Source: an uncultured Collinsella sp. (lineage in GTDB: Bacteria > Actinomycetota > Coriobacteriia > Coriobacteriales > Coriobacteriaceae). From it: 7,143 nucleotides of DNA. Below, piece by piece: positions 1-5,075 of this stretch (position 1 is its first letter; the number at the start of each line of letters is the position of its first letter). The notes under the pieces were generated by a model. It searched no databases, was not told the DNA's origin, and saw only the letters and a program-made list of their open reading frames with translations. The stretch covers positions 1-7,143 of the forward strand of contig CABRIC010000072.1 in assembly GCA_902470905.1 (NCBI GenBank), read 5' to 3'. Position numbers and translations under genes: made by a program.

Positions 1-745
1 CATCGTGCGCGAGAACACCGAGGACCTCTACGCCGGCATCGAGTTCGATGAGGGCGCTGCCGAGGTCGAGGAGCTCTCGCAGCTCGTTGAGCGTTCGGGC
101 CAGAAGACCTTCGCCGTGGATTCCGCGATCTCGATCAAGCCGATCTCTATCGCCAAGAGCCGCCGTATTGTGGAGTATGCCTTTGAGTATGCCCGCCGCT
201 GCGGCCGCAAAAAGGTGACGGCCGTGCACAAGGCCAACATCATGAAGGCGACCGACGGCCTGTTCCTGCGCGTTGCGCGCGAGGTGGCCGCCAACTATCC
301 CGATATCGAGTTCAACGACAAGATTGTCGACGCCACCTGCATGGGCCTGGTCCAGAACCCCAACGACTTCGATGTCCTGGTGCTTCCTAACCTGTACGGC
401 GACATCGTCAGCGACCTGTGCGCCGGGCTAGTGGGCGGCTTAGGCATGGCCCCCGGCTCCAACATCGGTGCCGACTGCGCCATCTTCGAGGCTACGCACG
501 GCTCCGCGCCCGATATCGCGGGCCAGGATATCGCCAACCCCACAGCCGAGATCCTCTCTGCTGCGATGATGCTCGATCACCTGGGCGTGAACGACGCTGC
601 CAATCGCATTCGCGCCGCCGTCTCTGCCACGCTCGACGAGGGCGAGCAGGTTACCGGTGACGTGCGTCGTGCCCAGACTGGCTCCGTCGAGGGTGCGGTG
701 GGTACGCAGGCCTTCGCCGATGCCGTTATCGCGCACCTGGCCTAA
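1..745 (+). CDS. icd: Isocitrate dehydrogenase, NAD-type, 3' part (5'-truncated by window edge)
   Basis: This enzyme of the isocitrate/isopropylmalate dehydrogenase family would oxidise and decarboxylate isocitrate to 2-oxoglutarate in the cytoplasm. The reading frame is open from base 2, so the first GTG (5-7) is an internal valine and not a start. The visible 247 residues lack roughly the first 95-110 of a usual 335-360. Numbering from that valine as 1, RENTEDLYAGIE (2-13) holds the catalytic Tyr9 and is typical of isocitrate rather than isopropylmalate dehydrogenases. Lys76 lies in HKANIMK. The metal-binding Asp residues are 109 (VDATC), 133 and 137 (YGDIVSD). ATHGSAPDIAG (163-173) has Asp-Ile where NADP enzymes such as E. 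coli Icd have Lys-Tyr, which points to NAD. The stop is TAA at 743-745. A tartrate or homoisocitrate dehydrogenase is a less likely alternative. Confidence 0.88.
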   Translation, partial: IVRENTEDLYAGIEFDEGAAEVEELSQLVERSGQKTFAVDSAISIKPISIAKSRRIVEYAFEYARRCGRKKVTAVHKANIMKATDGLFLRVAREVAANYPDIEFNDKIVDATCMGLVQNPNDFDVLVLPNLYGDIVSDLCAGLVGGLGMAPGSNIGADCAIFEATHGSAPDIAGQDIANPTAEILSAAMMLDHLGVNDAANRIRAAVSATLDEGEQVTGDVRRAQTGSVEGAVGTQAFADAVIAHLA

Positions 746-804
746 GGTATGCACGCTGCAAACGCCTAAATAGTACTTAAGTGTTTGCGTATAACCTAAG
801 AATC

Positions 805-833
805 AATACGCCCGGCGCTCTGCCGGGCGTATT
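805..833 (+). terminator. GC-rich hairpin after icd, probable terminator
   Basis: A perfect 12-bp stem, AATACGCCCGGC (805-816) with GCCGGGCGTATT (822-833), closes on a 5-nt loop. It lies 60 nt after the icd stop. The following bases (CTATTGG) are only moderately T-rich, so termination may be partial, and the minus-strand flank is no better. It sits only 38 nt before the next start codon, so it separates the two genes unless read through. Confidence 0.65.
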
Positions 834-871
834 CTATTGGGGACTATGTTTCCTAACAAGGAGTAACTGAT

Positions 872-1957
872 ATGGGTCTGATTCAAAAGAAGGACGAGAA
901 GGACGAGATCGACGGCATCCAGATCATCGAGCGCGGCGAAGGCCCCGACGGTGATGAGGACGAAAAGATCGACCTGGTCGCCGGCACGTCTGCCGAACAT
1001 ATTGCCGCCGGCACGTCCGCCGAGGAGGAGGACGCTCGCCTGGAGGCAAAGATCGCCGCGGATGCAGCTGACGAGAACCTCATGCCCGAGGAACAGGACG
1101 TGGACGACGACTCCGACGTGGACGACCACGCTTGCAAGCACAAGAAGACGATGATTGCCGCCTTTGTGGTCGCCGTCGTGATTGCTGCCGTGGTCGGCTT
1201 CTTTATCGGCAACGGTGGTTTTGGCGGCAAGGGCGTCGGCTCGGCGACCCTGTCCGAGGACCAGCTCGATTCGACCGTGGCAAGCTATAGCTACAACGGC
1301 AAGAAGAGCGACATCACCGCGCGCGAGGCCATCGAGAGCCAGTACAGCCTCGACACCGTCAAGGACAACGACGGCAACTACACCGCTCCGTCTGCCGACG
1401 TTATCCTGTCCTACGTGCGCAACCAGATTTTGCTGGACGCTGCCGAGGACGAGGGCATTACCGTCTCTTCCAAGGAAATGAAGAAGTACGCCGAGGATTC
1501 CATCGGCACCTCCGACTACAAGACCATGGCCACGCAGTACGGCGTGTCCAAGGACCAGGCCAAGCAGATCGTCCGTCAGTCCGCGACGCTGCAGAAGCTC
1601 TATAAGAAGAAGGTCGGCGACGGCTCCGCAAGCATGCCGACCGCCCCGACCGAGCCTGCTGACGGCAACGAGGAGACCGCGAGCAAGGACTACGCCGACT
1701 ACATCATCAACCTTGCCGGCGACGAGTGGGATAGCTCAAAGGGCACCTGGAAGGACGCCGATAGCACCTACGCCAAGGCCTTTGCCGATGATGCCTTTAC
1801 GGCCGATAGCGCTACCTATAAGCAGGCCATGACCGCCTACTACACTGCTTATCAGCAGTACTCCTCGCAGGCTTCGAGCGCCAGCTCCAAGTGGACCGAG
1901 TATGCTAACGGCCTCTACGCCAAGGCCAACATCAGCATCTACGGTCTGTTTGCGTAA
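872..1957 (+). CDS. Membrane-anchored SurA-N-like protein with acidic cytoplasmic tail
   Basis: I do not recognise a named gene. The 361-residue product has three parts. Residues 1-92 are very rich in Asp/Glu, charged and probably disordered, with a short internal repeat (AGTSAE at 37-42 and 46-51). A basic patch (KHKK, 89-92) precedes a single membrane helix (about 94-113, AAFVVAVVIAAVVGFFIG), giving an N-in, C-out topology. From about 125 on, the outer domain has the helical character of SurA/PrsA/trigger-factor N-terminal chaperone domains (ITAREAIES at 148-156, LSYVRNQILLDAAEDEGITVS at about 179-199, KQIVRQSATLQKLYKKKV at 231-248). A Pro/Thr/Glu linker (252-270) leads to a Tyr/Ala/Ser-rich C-terminus. 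No parvulin PPIase domain, catalytic motif or lipobox Cys is visible. The start is supported by AAGGAG at 858-863, 8 nt before ATG. A chaperone or cell-surface folding role is inference only. Confidence 0.85.
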   Translation: MGLIQKKDEKDEIDGIQIIERGEGPDGDEDEKIDLVAGTSAEHIAAGTSAEEEDARLEAKIAADAADENLMPEEQDVDDDSDVDDHACKHKKTMIAAFVVAVVIAAVVGFFIGNGGFGGKGVGSATLSEDQLDSTVASYSYNGKKSDITAREAIESQYSLDTVKDNDGNYTAPSADVILSYVRNQILLDAAEDEGITVSSKEMKKYAEDSIGTSDYKTMATQYGVSKDQAKQIVRQSATLQKLYKKKVGDGSASMPTAPTEPADGNEETASKDYADYIINLAGDEWDSSKGTWKDADSTYAKAFADDAFTADSATYKQAMTAYYTAYQQYSSQASSASSKWTEYANGLYAKANISIYGLFA

Positions 1958-1999
1958 GGGCTGCCCGAGCCACCGAGTGCGTAGCCAAAAATCTGATAT

Positions 2000-2035
2000 G
2001 CCCGCTAGAACGGACATCGTTCTAGCGGGCTTTTT
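2000..2035 (+). terminator. Rho-independent terminator of the membrane-protein gene
   Basis: A 13-bp perfect stem (2000-2012 with 2018-2030, GCCCGCTAGAACG and its complement) has a 5-nt loop and is followed by TTTTT (2031-2035). It starts 43 nt after the stop codon at 1957 and is the clearest terminator in the window. Confidence 0.93.
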
Positions 2036-2124
2036 GCACTGTGGGGAGGGCGATGAGAGGGGGTGGTTGTATGCAAATTTTGAGACACTTTATTCATATA
2101 AAGTGAAAACGATTTCGGCTAAAC

Positions 2125-2136
2125 TGGTAGTAACAA
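2125..2136 (+). promoter_or_regulatory. Candidate GntR-family operator, half-degenerate copy
   Basis: TGGTAGTAACAA repeats the site at 2156-2167 with one change in the right arm (ACAA for ACCA). The shared 11-mer CTGGTAGTAAC starts at 2124 and at 2155, a 31-bp spacing close to three helical turns, so proteins bound to both would lie on one face of the DNA. The assignment to the GntR protein encoded at 4201-4932 is inferred. Confidence 0.5.
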
Positions 2137-2155
2137 TGTGGTACCACTGTTCATC

Positions 2156-2167
2156 TGGTAGTAACCA
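2156..2167 (+). promoter_or_regulatory. Candidate GntR-family (NagR/DasR-type) operator before the PTS gene
   Basis: TGGTAGTAACCA has TGGT/ACCA arms separated by 4 bp, the geometry of the DasR dre core TGGTCTAGACCA. It sits in a 24-bp block (2154-2177) that matches 19 of 24 positions in the block in front of gntR (4156-4179), including the right flank AATTT-GAG. Two such blocks in front of a sugar permease gene and its likely regulator are best read as a shared operator. Confidence 0.65.
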
Positions 2168-2308
2168 ATTTTGAGACGAAATCGAATGGAAATTGCTAAG
2201 AATTAGTTTGGTAATGAAAGAAACGCACCATGTCTACCTGCGTAAATTACCGTTTACGGGCCAAAAATAACCGTTTGGCAACGATATAGTAATTTGAACG
2301 AAATGTGG

Positions 2309-2338
2309 TGGACGTTTGAATTGAGTGTGTGCTACCGT
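2309..2338 (+). promoter_or_regulatory. Weak candidate promoter of the PTS gene
   Basis: TGGACG (2309-2314) could be a -35 and TACCGT (2333-2338), preceded by TG-C, an extended -10, with an 18-bp spacer. The extended -10 resembles that of gntR (TGCTATAGT). Transcription would start near 2345 and give a leader of about 130 nt. The match to consensus is poor, and a start further upstream, nearer the operators at 2125-2167, is just as possible. Confidence 0.25.
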
Positions 2339-2346
2339 ACATACCA

Positions 2347-2372
2347 GCAACCCCAAATAGAGACTGGGTTGT
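2347..2372 (+). other. Leader hairpin 1 of the PTS mRNA
   Basis: GCAACCC (2347-2353) pairs with GGGTTGT (2366-2372; six Watson-Crick pairs and a terminal G-U) around a 12-nt loop. It would lie close to the 5' end of the transcript if the promoter at 2309-2338 is used. No T-run follows, so it is not a terminator. Confidence 0.4.
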
Positions 2373-2388
2373 CTAAGTTTGCGCATCA

Positions 2389-2414
2389 ATGCCGGCAAGC
2401 GGAGAAGCCGGTAT
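2389..2414 (+). other. Leader hairpin 2 of the PTS mRNA
   Basis: ATGCCGGC pairs with GCCGGTAT (eight pairs, one of them G-U) around a 10-nt loop (AAGCGGAGAA). It is the second of three hairpins between the candidate transcription start and the ribosome binding site. A role in mRNA stability or control is inference. Confidence 0.4.
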
Positions 2415-2436
2415 GCACAAGGCGCGGACATGGAAC

Positions 2437-2453
2437 TCGTTGGTGAACAACGA
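2437..2453 (+). other. Leader hairpin 3, just upstream of the PTS ribosome binding site
   Basis: TCGTTG (2437-2442) and CAACGA (2448-2453) form a 6-bp stem with loop GTGAA. It ends 10 nt before the GGAGGAG at 2464-2470, so the ribosome binding site itself stays single-stranded. Confidence 0.35.
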
Positions 2454-2463
2454 AAGAAAGGTT

Positions 2464-2470
2464 GGAGGAG
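2464..2470 (+). promoter_or_regulatory. Ribosome binding site deciding the PTS start
   Basis: GGAGGAG lies 7 nt before the ATG at 2478 and 10 nt before a second adjacent ATG at 2481. The earlier in-frame ATGs at 2379 and 2430 have no comparable site and would add a basic N-terminal extension foreign to the family. Confidence 0.85.
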
Positions 2471-2477
2471 ATACCAT

Positions 2478-3968
2478 ATGATGAAGTACCTCCAGAAGCT
2501 CGGCAAAGCGCTGATGCTTCCCGTCGCGGCGCTTCCCGTCGCAGGTATTCTTATGGGCGTGGGCTACCTGCTCGCTCCCGCAGTCATGGGTGCTGCCGGT
2601 GACACTACCGGTTTTGCCTATACCGCCGGTTTCCTGCTCATCAAGGCAGGCGGCGCTCTTATCGATAACATGGCCTGGCTGTTCGCAGTCGGCGCCGCTG
2701 TCGGCCTTGCCGACGATCACGATGGCACCGCTGGCCTCGCTGGCCTCGTCGCCTTCCTGATGATCCAGCAGCTCCTGAACCCCGCTGTTGTTGGCACCAT
2801 TCGTGGTATGGACGCCGATGCTCAGACCGCTTGGCTTGCCACGACCGAGGGCATCGCGTTCTCCAAGATCGCTGGTAACTCCTTCATCGGCATCCTGTCC
2901 GCCATCATCGGTGGCACTTGCTACAACAAGTTCAAGGACACCCGTCTTCCCGACTGGCTGGCCTTCTTCTCCGGCAAGCGTTGCGTCGCCATCATGACCG
3001 CCGTCATCTGCATCGTCGTCTCCGTCGTCCTGCTCTTTGCTTGGCCGCTCATCTTCGGTGCTCTTGTTGCTCTTGGTGAGGGTATCGCCGCCATGAGTGG
3101 TATCGGCGCTGGCATCTACGCCTTCCTCAACCGCCTGCTCATCCCGACCGGTCTGCACCACGCTCTGAACAACGTGTTCTGGTTCGACACCATCGGCCTG
3201 GGCGACCTGACCCACTTCTGGGCTGGCGAGACCTCTGCTGACGTCAAGTGGAGCCTCGGTATGTACATGTCCGGCTTCTTCCCCTGCATGATGTTCGGTA
3301 TCCCGGGCGCTGCCCTGGCTATGGTTCAGACCGCTAAGAACAAGAAGGCTGCTATCGGCCTGGTTGTCTCCGCTGCTATCTGCGCCTTCGTCTGCGGCGT
3401 CACCGAGCCCTTCGAGTTCGGCTTCATGTTCCTGTGCTTCCCGCTCTACGTCGTGTACGCTGTCCTGTACGGCATCTTCACCATCGTCACCTACTATGTT
3501 GGTTTCCGTGCTGGCTTCTGCTTCTCCGCTGGTGCTACCGACCTCCTGTTCTCCTCTAGCCTCCCGGCTGCCGCCAACACCTGGATGATCATCCCGCTGG
3601 GCATCGCTGCCTTCCTGGTCTTCTACCTCGTGTTCCGCTTCGCCATCACCAAGTTCAACCTCATGACCCCTGGTCGCGAGGATGAGGATGTCGAGGAGAC
3701 CTCCGCTTCCGCCGCTGCTGGCGACGACAAGTTCGCCGCTCTGGCCGCCGCTGTTCTCGCTGCCGTCGGTGGCAAGGAAAACGTCAAGACCGTTGACTGC
3801 TGCGCTACTCGTCTGCGCTTCGAGCTCGGCGATTCCGCTCTGGTCGACGAGGCTGCCTGCAAGAAGGCCGGCGCTCTGGGTGTCATGAAGATGGACAAGG
3901 GTGCTACCCAGGTCATCATCGGCACGCAGGTCCAGGCTGTTGCCGAGGAGCTCAAGAAGCTTCTCTAA
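2478..3968 (+). CDS. nagE: PTS EIICB permease, N-acetylglucosamine/glucose family
   Basis: This phosphotransferase-system permease would import and phosphorylate a sugar, most likely GlcNAc to GlcNAc-6-phosphate, at the cytoplasmic membrane. The 496-residue product has an EIIC domain (about 1-395) with some ten membrane segments and the family signatures IPTGLHHALNNVFWFD (222-237) and GVTEPFEFGFMF (307-318). A charged linker (about 396-416) joins it to an EIIB domain (417-496) with DCCATRLR (440-447). There Cys442 aligns with the phosphorylated cysteine of PtsG (DACITRLR). There is no EIIA domain, unlike the 648-residue E. coli NagE (IICBA), so a separate EIIA must supply phosphate. Phe is almost always TTC (only two TTT seen), a stronger codon bias than in nagA, which suggests high expression. 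The substrate is inferred from the signature and from nagA and gntR nearby; a glucose permease is the main alternative. Confidence 0.9.
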   Translation: MMKYLQKLGKALMLPVAALPVAGILMGVGYLLAPAVMGAAGDTTGFAYTAGFLLIKAGGALIDNMAWLFAVGAAVGLADDHDGTAGLAGLVAFLMIQQLLNPAVVGTIRGMDADAQTAWLATTEGIAFSKIAGNSFIGILSAIIGGTCYNKFKDTRLPDWLAFFSGKRCVAIMTAVICIVVSVVLLFAWPLIFGALVALGEGIAAMSGIGAGIYAFLNRLLIPTGLHHALNNVFWFDTIGLGDLTHFWAGETSADVKWSLGMYMSGFFPCMMFGIPGAALAMVQTAKNKKAAIGLVVSAAICAFVCGVTEPFEFGFMFLCFPLYVVYAVLYGIFTIVTYYVGFRAGFCFSAGATDLLFSSSLPAAANTWMIIPLGIAAFLVFYLVFRFAITKFNLMTPGREDEDVEETSASAAAGDDKFAALAAAVLAAVGGKENVKTVDCCATRLRFELGDSALVDEAACKKAGALGVMKMDKGATQVIIGTQVQAVAEELKKLL

Positions 3969-3992
3969 GCCTTAAAGACGTATCTGTCTTGC

Positions 3993-4028
3993 AAAGGGTC
4001 GTCCCGTTCCGCGGGGGCGGCCCTTTTT
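3993..4028 (+). terminator. Rho-independent terminator of the PTS gene
   Basis: AAAGGGTCGTCCC (3993-4005) pairs with GGGGGCGGCCCTTT (about 4014-4026), a 13-bp stem with two G-U pairs and an 8-nt loop. It runs into TTTTT (4024-4028). It begins 25 nt after the stop and makes the permease gene monocistronic, separate from gntR. Confidence 0.9.
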
Positions 4029-4053
4029 GCTACCTCGATACCTGATGTAGCGT

Positions 4054-4069
4054 TGTAATTGGTATTACA
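4054..4069 (+). promoter_or_regulatory. 16-bp palindrome upstream of gntR
   Basis: TGTAAT-TGGT-ATTACA has perfect 6-bp arms around TGGT. It lies about 75 bp upstream of the gntR -10 element. It contains ATTGGTAT, which resembles the left half of GntR/HutC operators, but its symmetry differs from the TGGT-N4-ACCA sites, so another regulator may bind here. Confidence 0.4.
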
Positions 4070-4138
4070 GTGCGCAGGCTATCAACCGGCAAACAATATT
4101 GAAATATGCTGGTTGACCTGCTGTTATTCCAATAAAAC

Positions 4139-4147
4139 TGCTATAGT
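4139..4147 (+). promoter_or_regulatory. Extended -10 promoter of gntR
   Basis: TGCTATAGT is an extended -10 (TG-n-TATAGT, with five of six consensus bases in the hexamer). No good -35 lies 16-18 bp upstream; TTGACC at 4113-4118 is 23 bp away. An extended -10 can work without one. Transcription would start near 4154, so the operator at 4158-4169 lies in the first transcribed bases. Confidence 0.55.
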
Positions 4148-4157
4148 ACGTGGTGTC

Positions 4158-4169
4158 TGGTTACAACCA
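4158..4169 (+). promoter_or_regulatory. Perfect palindromic GntR-family operator of gntR
   Basis: TGGTTACAACCA is a perfect inverted repeat (TGGTT-AC-AACCA). It sits 10 bp downstream of the -10 element, where a bound repressor would block transcription. Its flanks match the site before the PTS gene (19 of 24 positions over 4156-4179). Autorepression by the adjacent GntR protein is the simplest reading. Confidence 0.7.
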
Positions 4170-4200
4170 ATTTCGAGTCATTTATCCGGCAGGTATCATT

Positions 4201-4932
4201 ATGGCAATGGGAGCGCGCAAACAACCTTTGTACGATCAGCTCGTCGATTTGCTGACCGATAAAATCGATCACGAGCTTCGACCCGGCGACTATTTGCCGT
4301 CCGAGCGTGACTTGTCGGAGCGCTACGGGCTCTCGCGTACGACGGTTCGCCTTGCCCTGCAGGAGCTTGAGCGCCTAGGCTTGGTGGTTCGTCAGCGCGG
4401 CCGTGGAACCATGGTGTGCGACCGCTCTCTGCAAACGGCAAACCTCTCGCAAATCTATAGCTTTACCGAGCAGATGAAGGCGATCGGCCGTGTGCCCAAG
4501 ACGACGATTCTTGAGTTTACCGAGGTCGAGGCTGATAAGAATATTGCCGTAGAGATGAACGCGCGTCTGGGCGAGCGTCTGTACAAGATCAAGCGCCTGC
4601 GTATTGCCGATGGTGTGCCGCTGATGATTGAGTGTACATATCTGCCGAGTCGCAAGTTCTTTGCGCTTAAGCGCCCCATGATCGAGAACAAATCGCTGTA
4701 CGACATGATCGAGCAGGACTTTCACGAGAAAGTTCGCGTGGCAGAGGAGGAATTCTACGCGAGTATTGCCCGCCATTCCGACGCACGTTTGCTCGAGATT
4801 GCCGAAGGCGCACCGGTCCTGGATTTGATTCGTACCACATATGACATGAACAACGAGGTTATCGAGTATACGCGTTCGGTTGCGCGCGCCGACCAGTTTA
4901 AGTACAAGGTCTACCACAACCGCGCAGTCTAG
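4201..4932 (+). CDS. GntR/HutC-family transcriptional regulator (NagR/DasR-like)
   Basis: This 243-residue repressor-type regulator has an N-terminal winged helix-turn-helix (about 8-73) with the GntR signature LRPGDYLPSERDLSERYGLS (26-45) and TTVRLALQELERLGL (47-61). A C-terminal UTRA effector domain (about 95-238) follows, with KIKRLRIADGVPLMIECTYL (129-148). UTRA proteins such as NagR/YvoA and DasR sense GlcNAc-6-P or GlcN-6-P, which suits the neighbouring nagA and permease genes. ATG 4201 was chosen because starts further upstream (GTG 4150) would place the operator at 4158-4169 inside the coding sequence and add residues foreign to the family. The ribosome binding site (GCAGGT, 4189-4194) is weak. 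nagA follows after 143 nt in the same direction with no canonical terminator between. The family is certain; the ligand is inferred. Confidence 0.9.
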   Translation: MAMGARKQPLYDQLVDLLTDKIDHELRPGDYLPSERDLSERYGLSRTTVRLALQELERLGLVVRQRGRGTMVCDRSLQTANLSQIYSFTEQMKAIGRVPKTTILEFTEVEADKNIAVEMNARLGERLYKIKRLRIADGVPLMIECTYLPSRKFFALKRPMIENKSLYDMIEQDFHEKVRVAEEEFYASIARHSDARLLEIAEGAPVLDLIRTTYDMNNEVIEYTRSVARADQFKYKVYHNRAV

Positions 4933-4950
4933 AGTTATTGGGTATAAACG

Positions 4951-4989
4951 GCTTGGCGTGTTTTGCGGCGGGTGCAAAATGTGCCAAGC
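4951..4989 (+). other. Long intercistronic hairpin between gntR and nagA
   Basis: A 16-nt arm (4951-4966, GCTTGGCGTGTTTTGC) pairs over its full length with 4974-4989 (GCAAAATGTGCCAAGC) if three consecutive G-U pairs are allowed. The loop is 7 nt (GGCGGGT). It starts 18 nt after the gntR stop. No T-run follows on either strand, so it is not a standard terminator. It may set mRNA stability or partial termination between regulator and enzyme. Confidence 0.6.
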
Positions 4990-5025
4990 GCAAGAAGGCA
5001 ACGAACAATCGCTCGAATTAACAAT

Positions 5026-5059
5026 GCAGTGGTTTTTGATCCGCCCTAAAACGCACTGC
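5026..5059 (+). other. Second hairpin in the nagA leader
   Basis: GCAGTGGTTTT (5026-5036) pairs with AAAACGCACTGC (5048-5059), an 11-bp stem with a single bulged G (5053) and an 11-nt loop. It ends 6 nt before the GGGAG ribosome binding site (5066-5070) of nagA. A role in translation control is possible but unproven. Confidence 0.45.
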
Positions 5060-5075
5060 GGGTACGGGAGCATAG

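Larger units (their letters stand above)
2041..2477 (+). other. Long non-coding control region upstream of the PTS permease gene
   Basis: This 437-bp AT-rich stretch holds no convincing gene. From left to right it contains a 20-bp palindrome (2086-2105), two TGGTAGTAAC-type operator sites (2125-2136 and 2156-2167) around a GTGGTACCAC palindrome (2138-2147), two phased AAATNACCGTTT repeats (2244-2255 and 2265-2276), a weak candidate promoter (about 2309-2338), and a leader with three small hairpins (2347-2372, 2389-2414, 2437-2453). A -10-like TATAGT occurs at 2285-2290 without a good -35. The short open frames here have no ribosome binding sites or recognisable products. Confidence 0.7.

Noticed and set aside
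2000..2477. Possible riboswitch (such as a glmS-type element) before the PTS gene
   Set aside because: No conserved aptamer core or terminator/antiterminator pair could be recognised; the structures seen are simple short hairpins.
2379..2480. Upstream starts at 2379 or 2430 for the PTS permease
   Set aside because: Neither has a good ribosome binding site and both add a basic N-terminus foreign to the family, whereas ATG 2478 has GGAGGAG at 7 nt and begins right at the conserved EIIC N-terminus.
2373..3215. Open frame of 280 codons on the minus strand
   Set aside because: It is antisense to the PTS permease gene and gives a composition typical of a reversed membrane-protein frame, without a domain or ribosome binding site.
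4150..4200. GTG start at 4150 for the GntR regulator
   Set aside because: It would begin before the likely transcription start near 4154 and would place the operator inside the gene. The conserved domain begins just after ATG 4201.
4951..4989. Reading the gntR-nagA hairpin as a terminator
   Set aside because: No T-run follows on either strand, and nagA lacks a visible promoter of its own, so read-through seems needed.
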